Part shown: piece after piece, positions 21,911 through 34,018 of the stretch
Numbering within the stretch: position 1 is the first letter of the stretch
Layout of the letters: every line of letters begins with the position of its first letter
Assembly (NCBI RefSeq): GCF_016920785.2
Contig: NW_024609837.1
Location: forward strand, 21,583,207 to 21,647,206
DNA from: Ixodes scapularis
Taxonomy: Eukaryota > Arthropoda > Arachnida > Ixodida > Ixodidae
DNA: 64,000 nucleotides
Reading direction: 5' to 3'
Program-made: the position numbers and the translations under genes
The notes under the pieces: generated by a model
The model's database searches: none
Told to the model about the DNA's origin: nothing
Seen by the model: the letters and a program-made list of their open reading frames with translations, nothing else

Positions 21911-22862
21911 AGTTAATGAATAATATATGCTCTTCTTCATGCCCCGAAACGACTATTTATTGTTTTCTAAACGAATTTGAACGATCTGGCCAAAAATACT
22001 GCGTTCAATGCATTATAGGACCTTGCAGACGAGGGTCGTTGGCATTAGGGCATATGCAAATATTCTGCCAGCTATCAGCATCGTGCCATTCCAAGCCGCC
22101 ATATTTTTTTACACCTTCCAGCTATGGGCGCGGCGCATCTGGATTTAACTCGATTTTAATGATATCAGGACAATGTATTTGTGCAGTCAATAGCTTGATG
22201 TTTAGTTTTGGCTGAACGAAGAGAAGAAAGACGGCCGCAGAATTCTGGAAAAGGAATTTTTAACATCGTCATCTAAGCAGTGAACTGGGCTGTCCTGGTC
22301 AGTAAACTTTATTTATAGAAGATACTGTGTGAAAGGTTTGTACTGGACTGGCAGCACGTGATTAAATCTTAGGTCTACGGCTCACACTTCGCCGGGAACA
22401 TCGTCTTTCAGGCGAAACTAGCGGTAAGATAGTTTCACCTGAAACTTTCGCCCCCCCCCCCCCCCCCGCCCCATATGGCGGAAACTTGATAATCAATCAT
22501 GAATACACTACATGGCGCTTCTCTTTGAGTATCGTCTGCTATGTCCTTTGAAAAACATTGAATCGGTATTAGACCTCTCGCATAACCGAAGCGATCCTAG
22601 GGACGAAATTCCGTGGAAAGCATATTGGGAACTCCCTGGCCACAATTTCGGTTTCGATTTTCCAAGTTCACATCCCGTCAGGACAAAATACAGTGCTTGC
22701 ATTTTAGAGTATGTGGCACATAATACTCTAGGGGCTGCCAACCAATGTAAATAAAATGCTAAGCCCGTTTTTTTTTTTTTTGCTTTTGTTTTGGTTTTTA
22801 GAGTGCCAGCGTTTGTTCTCTTGTAAACAGTACTAGGAGGGCACGTGGAAGAAGTATACTGG
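21911..22862. other. Intergenic stretch with a 17-base poly(C) run
   Basis: The C run lies at 22451-22467. Two opposed frames at 22508-22754 cover the same bases and neither resembles a known family. No gene is supported. Confidence 0.5.
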
Positions 22863-23191
22863 CATAGCCTCCTTCATACTATCAAAGCCTGGCAGTTTGA
22901 TGACGGAGCCATAGAGTGCCCGGTCGCAGATTTGAAGCGCGAGGATCTGGCAGCACAAGGCCTCAAAGAGCCATTTCTTGGGGAACCTGGACGTCAGCCA
23001 CAGCTTTTGCCGCGGCGAGGACCCGAAACACACTTGTTCGCTCGGGAGAAGTGTCTTTAAGCGTCTCGCCACAGCGGGGCGCCAGTCACGTGGCTCTCCT
23101 CTCATCCGTTGTCTGCCGCTCTACCTTTTCCGTTTCGGTGGCCGCTTCTCGTGGCGATCTGCCAGGCTTTGTCAGTATATAGGAGGCTATG
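22863..23191 (-). mobile_element. ~330-bp TIR element (MITE), third copy
   Basis: The ends are CATAGCCTCCTTCATACTAT and, in reverse, CATAGCCTCCTATATACTGA. The flanks are ATACTGG (22856-22862) and ATACTGC (23192-23198), again an apparent 7-bp duplication with one difference. The interior matches 1165-1480 in the same orientation and 1495-1824 in reverse. Confidence 0.75.
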
Positions 23192-25680
23192 ATACTGCGC
23201 CTGTCATACTATTCCATCATCTTCTCACTGGGTCTTCTGATATTATTCGTGAGCCGGGAGAGTCAAGTTGCACTCTAGAATGATAACGATCGAATCGGAT
23301 CGAACGTACTCGTACTCCTCACTAATCCTAGGCACGCGCTTTCGGCAGCTGGAGGTCCGTGTTTCAACGGGGGTTCTCACGAAGATGCATGGGTGCAACG
23401 GAGGCGAGTGCTGACGTCATTCGCATGCAGTGCCGTGATGCACAACTTCCTCGACGGGGCAATCAAAATCGAAACCATTCCACCCCTCTCCGTGGCCAAA
23501 TAGATCCCATCATGCAACCCGCGCAATGTTGCATGCAGTTTTTTTTTAATTAGTCTATTGTGAAGCGGAACCCACTGAAAATCCAGCTCCGCGTGGTGGA
23601 GAGTCACGAGCACTGTTAAAACTGACGCTTACTTGAGCGTGAACATACTGGGCGTATTTTTAGACTCAAACAAATAAAAACACCAGACAGTTACATTAAA
23701 AACAAATTCTTCGGGACAGCGGGTGGACGTTCCGCCACAAGTGCGGCGCGATAATTGGAGACTTAATTCCCGAAAACCTCTTAATTTTTTTTTTAAATCT
23801 TCGCCTTAGAGCAGAAAAAAAAAAAATCTATAGCACAAATGTTGAAAAATGCAAAATTGTTTTATATCACATAAAAAAACGGGGGGTATCTGGAGACTGT
23901 AAATCGAAAAATTATGTTTGTTATAAACACTGTTTGGGGGCAATTTGTATAATTATTAACCACGTGCGGCTCGTTTAAAAAAAATAGGTAAAGGATTTTT
24001 TTTTTTTTTTTTTGCGAACGCGTGTTTCTCACTTTGCTTACCACCCACTTTGTGGTGAATGCTGACGTCACTTTGGGACTGGTCTCTAATTTTCCCCATT
24101 CGTTTTATAGTGTGTCTTTTAAACCCTTCAAATATACTCTTTTTTAATCTTTTTTGTTTAATGCGCGAGTCTTAACTCGGATTTTGGGAAATCTAACAAC
24201 GGCTGTGGTCTCTTTTGACGATGGATGACGTATATCTCATTGAGATGTATCAGCTCTAGCATTACTAATCACAAATATAGCTGAAAGCAACACTCACCTT
24301 GAGCTCTCAGGGTTGCGTTCTCAGTCAGTGACTTACGGTGAGTGACAACAGCACTCGGCACGGCACCTCACCCCTCAATTTTTCGCGAAATTTAATAATA
24401 TTTTTACGCGCTCTTTTTTGTCTTTGTATTTCCGTTTTATCTTTCGCAGAAAATAAATCAGAAAACATTTGACCCTAATGTATATACGCTCACCAATCTA
24501 AAAAAAAAAAAAAAGTTTACAGCTACTTTTGTAAGAAAGAAGCGATAAAATGGCTGCACTCAACGTGATTGCACCATCCGAAGTTGCTTCCCGGATATCT
24601 GTAGGCAACCCTGTATAGATATATAAATTCACGTGCGCACTAACTTTAAGCACAGGGCCAGCAGCTAGGCTATTTTTTTAATTCGTCAATTAAGACACAC
24701 ACACAAAAACAATCACAAGAAAAACACGAACGATCAGGCCCCCCTAATAAGTCTTCTTCACCGCAATGGCTTAATAGGTGGTGTCGTATGGCAGCAGGGG
24801 CTATTATTTTTACCGGAGGTATTCTTCAGTCATTAAAATGTTTTTTTTACTTCCGTTCATTTTTGTTTTTCGGAGTATAAAAAAGAAAGACGTTTAATTT
24901 ATTTACTTATTTTTTGTTCTGGCAACAGAAAGGCAAGACGAGGGGGAAAAGTAATTTGAGCAGCGTTCTCAGCTTGCGGTGAGGGCAAAGTACGTTAGGA
25001 TTGATTTTTCAATTCGGTCGAGCCAGCATTTCTGCGTGTCTCTACCAACGGGTGCGGTGTTCGGGGCAATAGCTGGGCGTAAGATATAGATTTTTATTTT
25101 ATATTTTTCGAGCGCGATATTGTGCGGTAGTTTCTGCCGGTTTTGTATGTAGTAGAGGTTCGCCAAAAAGGTAAGCAAAAGTAATAGATAAATAACGACT
25201 TCGGGTAGAGCGAGAATGCGCTTTGGGGAAACTTCTCTTTATGGTCTCCGTCGGAATTATTTATTAGGATGGACGATCTCGGCAGCTCTGGGCGCCTTGA
25301 CGTAACGCCGAGCGGGCGGAAATCATAATAATAACAATAATCGTAAGAGGCAGTGAGTTATTAATTGCACCTAGGTCGCTATTCATTCTTCAACACCGAG
25401 GCGAGCTGTGTATCCCGAATATGGGCGTCTTCGAGCCATTTTTGCCTATCAAAGCACCTTCATGGGATCCTATATTTCTTGCTTTAATGTAAAAAAAAAG
25501 GAAAATAAAAACGTCAATTTTGCAAGATTTAAGATGGAAGGTTTCCAATTCCGAAGAAGTCACCTGAAAGAATAGTTAATAACGTCGTCTCAGGCCTCCG
25601 AAGCTTCAAAAGAGCAATGAATGTCGTCGGAATCATTTTTAGTACCACAGGTGATATCAGTGCCAGAGAAAATTAGGATC
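23192..25680. other. AT-rich intergenic stretch, no supported gene
   Basis: It contains T and A runs (24000-24013, 24502-24514) and no recognised family. A minus-strand match to a splice donor (CTCAAG followed by GTGAGT, near 24293-24301) is isolated and not tied to an exon. Confidence 0.5.
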
Positions 25681-27500
25681 TGAAAAGTATAGTGCACTTG
25701 GGAATGGCGTTTGGCGTCTTATACAGTTTCCCTGCTGTTATCGCGGTCCGCGGAGACAATGAATGTCGAATCAATGGGCTTTGGGAGCATACACGATGTC
25801 TGCTATTCCATGGAACAGAACATCCGCGCACTCTCAGAATGCATTCCACGACCCACCAGACAGCGACGGCTGCACGCAGAAGGCGATTACTAGAATTTTC
25901 TTTATCGCACATTCGTCCGGGTGTCCCGGAAAGGTGAGCAGAATACCCGACGTGTCGTACTACGGTTTGGAACAATCCTGGCGGTTGAGTAGAGAAGTGC
26001 TGTCATCGTGGCGTTCTAAAACGTGGCTGCTTTAGTTTTCGTTGAAACAGCCGCGGCTGCAGAGTGACCTAAAGTAGAACACTCACCTGCCGTATCTATT
26101 GCTGCTTCGTTGTGCCACCGCCAGGGTCACGACGAGCGACAGCACGAGAGAGTTGTGACGTCACTGGCGTAAGGTTTAGGGGGGCGAAAATGATGTCACA
26201 GCTGGAACGCTTCCTAAAAAAGTTTAGCAATCGGACAGATTGTTTATTCCTGAATGCGTATCTCTGTCATTTGGGCCACTCGAGTGATAGTATAGCTACA
26301 ACTCCCTCATTCAGATCGCACTGTCAATATGTGGATGCAATGGAATGAAACATTGCGGTCGCCAGACCGCCACGAAGCACTTTGCGCACTTATCGGTGGT
26401 ACACAATACGCTCTCGCGCGCAGGGAAGGGCAGGGGGGACAACATGAACGTCGCTTACGCTGGAGGCATACACAGGGCGTTGCGTCTTCAGAACCGCGCA
26501 TCCTGGGAACGTCGAAACAATGTTAGGCCTATGGTAAGGCAGGTCTTAACTCGGGGGGAGCCCATCTTCTCTGCTATAGCCAATTAGGCCAGCCGGACAA
26601 CCCGAGCCGTGGCGATGGACCGCTGATTTATTTATAAGGGCTGCTTGGTTACGCCGCACACTCTTTATTGATCTTTGTTTTTATATGTATCTCTTTTACG
26701 CGTCGTGTTTGTTTGGCGCCTTCCTGACGGGAATATCGTCTGCTTCCGTCTTGCCATCTTTTTTTTCTTCGTCTGCTTTTTTTTTGTTGTCGCAGTCTTG
26801 GTTGCGTTCGTTCCAGCCCTTGCTGGCTTCCAAGTCCGTGTGTTTGTTTGTGTCCCTGTTTGTGTGTTTACAGCCTTAACGTCAGGTGGATGTTGGACGG
26901 GGTTGCCAGATGGAGTTTGGAAAGAGCGTTTCGGGGTCGAAGGCGGCGGCCCCGGCATTAATAGCCAATGGGACGACCTCCGCGCGGTTCTTTACTGTTT
27001 ATTTTTAGTTTTGGGATGGGAACGCTGTGGCCTGTACTCTGATGTGGCTTGCCATCTCCTTCCGAGGCTCTGCTGGTAGGAATTTTATTTCTGCAACCTC
27101 CATTCTACTTTTTGCAGAGGTGGAAGACTCGCAAGCCACTTCTCAGAAAGTGTTCGGAATCGATGCTAACACCAGAAAAAAAAGAGTGAAATTCACTGAA
27201 AAATTTTCTTTTTTTTCTGTGAACGTACAAAACCAAAAGAGAAAAATTTTGTGTCCGCTTGCTACTGCTCCAATAGATTTCACAGCATGTTCTTTTGCAC
27301 CCCTCATGACATAAGTGAAACCTTTTAAAGGGACTGTCTGCTTCGTGGATATGGGTGGAGACTATACTTTTAAATGCCACCTAACAATCAAGATAACTTA
27401 ATACGCCCAGAAACTAAGGAAGGTGAGGAGTCGAGAGCGCGCAAAGACGTCAGAACGCCGTGCTCTGGTTCTAATGATAAGTGGGTAGGCCTAAAGCTAG
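25681..27500. other. Intergenic stretch with isolated splice-like signals
   Basis: No family is recognised. On the minus strand a consensus donor CAG/GTGAGT lies at 26086-26081. The frame just upstream reads a hydrophobic SLVLSLVVTLAVAQ (about 26100-26147), signal-peptide-like but without an ATG before the preceding stop. The frames around 25690-26035 on both strands overlap and are not supported. Confidence 0.35.
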
Positions 27501-28236
27501 TTACAGGGTGAAACAAGGAGACGCCAGGCTTTTTAAATCGACCGGAAAATTCGGTTTCTTAACCTATCGCGCTACGACTTTGTTCAGCGTTGCCCACAGA
27601 TGAAGCATTTTTTTTTTTTGAGAAATTTGCAAAGAGCGAACTTACCTGAGAAAAAAAGTGAAGAAAGAAAAAGGCTTAGCTCCTATGGAAACGCAGCGAC
27701 GCACCCGGTCTGCAAACAACACGGCGCCGTTTCGCACGCGAGATAAGAGATGGCGCAAGCTGTCGCGACGCCAACTGCCGCCAACGAACGAGCAGACGAC
27801 GCCGAAAGCCGGCCCTTTAGCAGACAAGGAACTCCAGTTTCTTGCTGTTACCGCACCTGTCTTTTTTTGTTTCTGCGACTGTCGCCGCCTGCGGAACGCG
27901 CGCCGCTTTTGAGTCGAAAAGATCGTCTGCTAAAAAGGCCTTCTCTCGGCGCCGTATGCTCGTTCGCTGGCGGCGTTTGTTGCGCCATCTCTTGTGTCGC
28001 GTGCGAAACGGCGCCGTGTTGTTTGAAGACCGGTGGCTTCGCTGTGTTTCCATAGGAGCTAAGCCTTTTTCTTTCTTTACTTTTTCCTCGGGTAAATTCG
28101 CTCTTTGCAAATTTTATAAAAAAAAAAAATGCATCATCTGTGGGCAGCGCTGCACAAAGTCGCAGCGCGATAGGTTAAGAAACCGAATTTTCCGGTCGAT
28201 TTAAAGAGCCTGGCGTCTTCTTATTTCACCCTGTAA
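27501..28236. mobile_element. 736-bp foldback element with ~330-bp arms
   Basis: The left arm starts TTACAGGGTGAAACAAGGAG and the right arm in reverse starts TTACAGGGTGAAATAAGAAG. They stay alignable for about 330 bases, including ATCGACCGGAAAATTCGG, GGCTTAGCTCCTATGGAAAC and AACACGGCGCCGTTTCGCAC. Only about 60-80 bases in the centre are unpaired. The open frames on both strands are products of the symmetry. A partial arm of the same family lies at 49825-50004. Confidence 0.8.
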
Positions 28237-28246
28237 TTTCCTTTGC

Positions 28247-28336
28247 CTCCACTGCACTCGTCGAACGCGCGAGAACGCGGAACGCCAGCGTTCGGCCGTT
28301 TGGCTCTCGTTTTCAAACGCACTCGACGAGTGCAGC
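28247..28336. repeat. Short inverted repeat next to the foldback element
   Basis: CACTGCACTCGTCGA near 28249 is repeated in reverse as TCGACGAGTGCAG near 28322-28334. Partial pairing of ACGCGCGAGAACG with CTCTCGTTTT lies between. Confidence 0.55.
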
Positions 28337-28935
28337 AGAAACAAAGGCAGCTATACTTTGGGACAACTTTTCTTAGCAATAAAGGCAATGCTATGGGTTC
28401 CTGTGCGCTCACTTACATTGTGCGCCGATCACAGCTGTGTTCGCGCGCGATCTTCCCTTCTTTGGAAATGTCAGAAAAAAGTTTTCCCTAAGTAAAGATG
28501 TACGTCTACCAAGAGCCGTGTGTAGAGAGTGTTTGGTCAAAAGGGAGCCGCGGGCAGAGACAGGGCTTGCATCAGACGCTGAAAGAGGGCTTGACATGCT
28601 CTCTTGGCCAGCCTGAAGCCGCAAAAGATCCCCTAGCGGAGGTAGCTAGAAACCGTTTTAATCACAGGTATGGTTTTAATAAGCACGCAAGAGTGAGATG
28701 AAGTAAACCCTTCATGGTTGAAAATAGCGTGCACGTGATGTTTCGATCATGATCATGCAGAAAGATGTAAGAAACGAATGTACCGCTTAACTCTGTTTTG
28801 CTCGGGCAGAGTGTGACCGCTCGGACGGCAGATTCCCGGCCCTCGGCGCTTGGCATACGGATTATGGCGGTCGTTCCGCTGTTTGCACTCTTCCACCATG
28901 ATTTGGGATGACCGTGATGGAAACATCACGTGCAC
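28337..28935. other. Intergenic stretch, no supported gene
   Basis: Nothing is recognised apart from short overlapping frames. Confidence 0.5.
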
Positions 28936-28940
28936 ATATT

Positions 28941-29361
28941 ATTATGGGTGGTTATCAAAAGAAGAATAAATAGACAGGAGGAAATAATAGTTTACTGGGG
29001 CAAACTGGTGCCCCCAAAAATAAAAAGGGAACAGATGAAAGCAGAGCGTCGCGGGTGTCGAAGTCGGCGTAACAGCAGGCTCGAACGCTGAGGCGAGACT
29101 GATCGCGGCTTGCCACGCGAAGCCTCTTTTGTACACGCGTGGGCTTCTGGAACAATCGGCGTAGAAGGTTTGACGCGTAGAACATTCTAACCTCAAATCA
29201 GCCCACACGATTCTCGAATATACCAGAACATCACATCACAGAGTCAACAAAAATGTGTACTCTCTACCAGTCATCGAACCTTGGCTTTTTGCGTGGAAGG
29301 CAAACTTGATAACCATTAGGCCACGAGCGCGCTGCCTACTTGGTCAGCTGCGCGCGCGGCA
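28941..29361 (-). mobile_element. Solo-LTR-like/TRIM-like unit with tRNA-Gly-like sequence, copy 2
   Basis: It aligns along its whole length with 16421-16828, including GGGTGG near one end, GCAGAGCGTCGCGGG, TCGAAGTCGGCG, TTTTGTACACGCG, GACGCGTAGAACATTCTAA and GAGTCAACAAAA. ATATT again lies on both sides (28936-28940, 29362-29366). The TG end has decayed to TA by transitions. It is more diverged than the LINE-nested copy. Confidence 0.6.
29266..29335 (-). other. tRNA-Gly(TCC)-like sequence inside the LTR-like unit
   Basis: On the minus strand an A box TGGCCTAATGGTTA precedes a perfect anticodon stem (TTTGC/GCAAA) around loop CTTCCAC (anticodon TCC). A B box GGTTCGATGAC follows, with two departures from consensus. 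The T stem has decayed. It is part of the repeat, not a working tRNA gene. Confidence 0.6.
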
Positions 29362-29366
29362 ATATT

Positions 29367-30431
29367 TTCAGCCACTGAGAGTTACTCCGACGCACTTATT
29401 CAGTTTGTTTCTCGCGACCTCCGCCAGGGGAAAATATTTTTTGCTTCTGGTTGGCCGCATTCGAATTTGTGAAGGCGCCCTGGAACACGCCCTGCCCGCT
29501 TTCGGCCAATGTCGCCTCCTCATTTGTCTCCTATACTTCCCAACGAATGGCCAAACTCCCTATATACATATATATATACGGCTCTGGGTCTACCCACTCT
29601 ACCTACTCATCACTCGAACCAGAGCTCGACATTCGGACGTCCCCGCGCACTCTAGTTTCTTCCTCTCCCTCAATTTATCTGCGCATAAGGCAGAAGTTGT
29701 GATTGCGCGGATTGCAGGATGTTTCAAAATTACGCTAGCAATAAAAAAACACACAATATCTCGCGTTTTTTTACACGCCACCAATGTTCATCATGGCCAC
29801 GGTTGGGGTAAGCAACACACGGGCATGAGCTATAGGCTTTATTCGCGGCGAGAAGTAGGGGTACTGCCGCCTGGTGGAATTTTATCACAACACAAAGTGA
29901 GAATACTTCAACTTCCTCCGCTGGTGCAAGCACGTGCAATGCCAAGCTTCTATGCACTATGAAAGTTAAACCGTGCACGTGCACTACCCATAGTGAGGAA
30001 GACAGAAGCGCTCCTAGCGAGCTTCTCACCGATACATTGTAAGAGCTCGGCGGTCGGCCCCGTCCGCTATCGTACGCGAGCCGCAAACCGAATGTTCGCC
30101 GATGCATGGATTGTGTCTAGTCTCAATCGCGTGCTCACGCAGTGCTCGTGTCAGATTCACGGGCCACACTCGACCATGACCTCCTCGATACAATTTCCGT
30201 GATGACTTCCGAAAACCGGTCCCCCTAACTACGCAATCACGTTTTGTAGAGGAGAGACTGACACAAAGTAGTTCCCCGCTTTTATTCATGAAATATGAAT
30301 AAAAGAAAAGAAAACGTGTCTGGGTCAGTGGAGTTACATGCAAGGGCCAAAGCAGACCCACAAAATACGCTACACTTAAAGCATCGGCACTCCAAGAAAG
30401 CAATGTTTCGTCGGTGTAGCGATAATGGTGC
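29367..30431. other. Intergenic stretch, no supported gene
   Basis: It has a TATATATA tract near 29565 and an 11-bp perfect hairpin CTTTTATTCAT/ATGAATAAAAG (30279-30305). The long opposed frames at 29255-29962 and 29730-30107 resemble no family and are treated as chance. Confidence 0.4.
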
Positions 30432-30435
30432 TTAA

Positions 30436-30981
30436 AGGGTACTCCGAAATTTTTTTGAGTTACCCCAACTAACTCTTTCATGTATGCTATTCAGTGTCGC
30501 GAAATTTGATTATGGTAAAATCGGCAAGTGAAAATGATGCCGAATCCAGCATTCAAATATACCCGCGTTTTCTAATGCAGTGACGTCAGAGAAAGGCGGG
30601 TTTTTCGGGTCGAGCGGGCACTCTTAAAATTGACTATGACGAGCATTTGTTTCGTGCTGCTGCGCGGCTGCTGGAGTGAACTTCCATGGCATTCATTTGA
30701 CAACATGAAATTGTTTGTAATCAGTTGGGAACAAAGCCTTCAGTCCAAAAAGTGAACCCCTGCCTTTCCTGGACTTCACATATTTTATTGTTGCCAGTAG
30801 AAGCTGTCACTTTGAAAAAGAAAACGGTGAGGACCAACACTGTAAATTCAATAAGTTCGCGAAAAAAACTATTTTTTCCCACTCTTTGGGTTACTATTTC
30901 AGCGATGTTTCTTGGTGTGTTTAGCAAAATTTCAAGAAAAACAAAAACTACAAAAAAAAAAAAAAGACGCCGGAGTATTCT
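30436..30981. mobile_element. TTAA-flanked non-autonomous element, copy 2
   Basis: It begins after TTAA (30432-30435) with AGGGTACTCCG and ends with CGCCGGAGTATTCT. The right flank is TTTT instead of TTAA, so it has mutated. The interior is the reverse of 12373-12950, for example GTTGCCAGTAGAAGC and CAGTCCAAAAAGTGAACCC. It is non-coding. Confidence 0.65.
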
Positions 30982-31735
30982 TTTTATATTTAGAGCGCGC
31001 GCATTAGACAGTTTTTACAATTGAAAAAAAAAGTAAAGCAAATTGCTAGGCGATTGTGTTGCATGCGCGAAACGTTCTAGTATTGCAAACGTCTAGCGAT
31101 ACTCTGAGTCATAGTAGAAAAACGCAGAGACAAGGAGTTAGAGGAGACTATGATTCGACGAATCTACTATGATTCGTCACCATCTCGCTTGCGTCTTTAC
31201 TTTCGTTGGTAATCTCAGGTTTCCAGACGCCTACGTTCACGGCACTTTTTTAAGCGCGTACCGTGCGTGCGTTTCATAGCTGTTCCTGGAATGAAGCGAC
31301 GCTACCGCTAATCGGGCTGATTAACCTGGGGTTCTTATTGAGCCTTTCCATTCTCGCAAGCTCCTCTTCCCTGTTGCGCACAGGTGGTCGAGATCCTCCT
31401 TGCTTGCCCCTTTAACACGACCTCCCCGTTAACCAATACACGTCGAGCACCTCACTCCTTCTCTCCCACCCGTCAACCAATCAGTGGCGAGCCTCGCGGA
31501 CACGCTTTTATCTGGGCTTCACAAAATGCCGAACACCAGCCAAATAAGGTTTCGCGTTAAAAATGCGACCATCCGAGTTTCAGGTTTACAGTGCCAGGAA
31601 GCTCAGGCAATATCATGTCTCCTTTTTTGCTAACTGCTTTAGGAATTTTGGAGGATGGAAGAGAGTTTCTTGAGATTTCTGATGAGGCTTTAAGTTATTG
31701 GCAAGAATAATTTGAAGCCCCAAGCTGGCTCGAGT
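30982..31735. other. Intergenic stretch, no supported gene
   Basis: No recognised family. A C/T-rich part (31370-31470) has no clear motif. Confidence 0.5.
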
Positions 31736-31746
31736 GTCGTTACTCT

Positions 31747-31959
31747 AAAGTCAATGTCAAATTTGGGGGTTTTACGTGCCAAACCAACGACGGGCATCTG
31801 GCACGCCCCAGCAGAGGACTGAGGATTAATTTCGACCACCTGGGGATCTTTTTTGACGTGCAACCGAAAGCTCGGTTACACGGCGCCTTCTCCGCAATAG
31901 CCTCCGTCATATTGCGGGCACCTCGACCGGGATTCGAACCCGCTACATGGGGATCCGTT
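31747..31959 (-). mobile_element. tRNA-headed SINE with 11-bp target duplication
   Basis: GTCGTTACTCT occurs at 31736-31746 and 31960-31970, a perfect 11-bp duplication. Read on the minus strand, the copy opens near a B box GGGTTCGAATCCC and goes through CCCAGGTGGTCGAAATTAAT. It ends GGCACGTAAAACCCCCAAAT. This combination is the familiar ixodid-tick SINE type. The 5' half of the tRNA head is missing, so the copy is truncated. Confidence 0.75.
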
Positions 31960-32099
31960 GTCGTTACTCTCAAACGTAGCTTATTGAGTGGTTGTTGGTC
32001 ACACCAGTGCCACAATGCATGTGTACAGACTAGCGATGGCTTGAACCTGGGACGCGCCGAGAGCGCCTCCTCGTTCGCTCAAGCGACGCGTGAACGTGC

Positions 32100-32348
32100 A
32101 TGGCGAGGGAACAGAACGAGAACACGGAAGATTCAAACGCAAGCACCGACGTCAAAGCAAAAATCAATAAGCACGACACCAAAGAACTAAGGAAATATGC
32201 GTCGCTCCTAAGCACCAAGAAAAAGGTGCGAGAAATTCAGATGTATGCAAAGTTGGCGGCCTCATGCGTCCGCTCTGTGTTCTCTTTCAGCTCGTGGGGC
32301 CCTCTAACCCTCATCGGAGAAGACCCCCATGTTTGCCCAAGTTATTAA
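32100..32348 (+). CDS. Possible first coding exon, hypothetical protein
   Basis: A frame begins MAREQNENTEDSNASTDVKA with a good start context (GTGCATGG). It is rich in Asn, Asp, Lys and Ser. A possible splice donor follows KKK at about 32226 (AAAAAG then GTGCGA), after which the frame loses its charged character. It would be a short hydrophilic N-terminus of unknown function. There is no domain, and no second exon was found. It may be chance. Confidence 0.2.
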   Translation: MAREQNENTEDSNASTDVKAKINKHDTKELRKYASLLSTKKKVREIQMYAKLAASCVRSVFSFSSWGPLTLIGEDPHVCPSY

Positions 32349-32349
32349 A

Positions 32350-34018
32350 TGGCGGTGGAGCATTACCATTCTCTTTTTACTTCACACCAAAGCGTACATA
32401 GGTTTTCCTTTTTTTTTCATTATTATTTTTCGTCTGGCTTTTCTGAACTTGGCGCGACGTACTGTGCATTATCTTCCACGTTTTTTTTTTTTTTTACTTT
32501 CTAGTTTTGCGCAATGGCGTTTTTTTTTCGTTTTTTTTTTTCTATTTGCGAATATTTTGCTATTTGCGATTAAGCGCGTACATATGCGCAAAGACTGGCG
32601 GGATTATGGTCTTAGCCGTTCGATGCACTCTGTGCAAAGACTCGCCATTCAGTTGACAGCGTTTAGGGAAATAAGAGCGTTGTGAGTTGGGGGTCAATTC
32701 ACTTTGTTTTGAAAGATAAAAAAAGTAAAGATGAATAAAAAAAAAAAGCAGGCCTTCGACTGATTTCATTAGTTTGATAAAGTCGTTAATGAAAGGAGGG
32801 AGAGGGGGACCTATAGACCATGGCGACTCAGCTCAATGCGATTTGCTTCGATCGGGAAAAACAGGAAATCCCAAAATGCATAGTTAGAGACCTAAGTGGT
32901 GCGATAAAAGTAATTTTTGTTATCCGGTGGCGCGTTATTACAGGCTCGTGTTCTGGTTTAATGAAAAATTATGTTACTTTGTACATTTAAAATAAATATT
33001 TTCAATTGTAAATGATGTAACAAAAACATGTGAATTGCACAAAACGGCAAACAATATATTTTTACTTATTATAGTTCTCGCTCAAAAGTCTTCGGAAAGT
33101 CTGGTAATAATTTACACGCGGGCACTCGTTATACAAACTGTTTCAGCTAACTTGTGCCAAAACTTGGAAAAAGCAGGCCCATGGTACGCTCATCGAGTAC
33201 ACAGTATTGTTCACAATCCTGTTGAGCGAGTCAATATATCTTTTGCAATGTGTTAAGCTGCTTGATTACCACATATTACCTAAGTAACCTTTTTTTTTTG
33301 TTGTGTCAACCTTTTTTAGTAAACAAGTTGGAGAGTGTTTTGGAAAACATCCCATCGTGTCGTTTTAATAAGGTAGTCTTAGCGTATTAAATTTTTTATA
33401 ACTTAAAAAGTACAAAATTTTGCGCGAGATTAAAATTTTTGGTTATGTGATTACACGCTAGCACACTGCAGTGTTGATGTCCTTAGTCACGTGGGTTGTT
33501 TTCATTACGTCACGCGCTTTCCTTAAAAGATGGCTTCCTTGATGAACAAGGTGGGATGCTTCTCAGGATGCTCCTCAACTTTTATATTGGAGGGTATGCG
33601 CACAAACTCACATTAAAAAAAAACTTAACTAAATATTGTATTTCAAAAAGCCCCTGAAAAAATGTTTTTTTTTTAACAGCCTAGTTAGGACTAGTGTGTC
33701 AAAAAACAAGTTTAGGCCAAAACATTTTACGCCAAAAAATTTTACGTCATAATTGCTAAAAAAATTGAGCAATAATGACGGCGCGAGACGCTATTTAGTC
33801 GTCAGTCGCCTCCTTTCCACTTGTTTTCTCTCTCGGCATTTCGGGCGCGCGGAGGAGAGGTGGATCGGCTTCTCCTTCACGACCGGGGTAATCATTCCGG
33901 AATGACCCGTGACGTCATGGATTTCGCGCGCAGAATTTCATTTAAATCTCTCGCCGTCAATATTGCTCTAAAAAACTTTTTTTTTTGTAAAATTTATTTT
34001 TCGACACGCGTGTACAGC
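32350..34018. other. AT-rich intergenic stretch, no supported gene
   Basis: Several long T runs (32480-32495, 32520-32541) occur and no recognised family. A GC-rich patch at 33780-33920 contains GTGACGTCA but no exon. Confidence 0.5.

Noticed and set aside
29255..29962. A 235-codon plus-strand frame
   Set aside because: It begins inside the tRNA-bearing repeat, crosses a TATA tract, and its residues match no family; an equally open frame opposes it.
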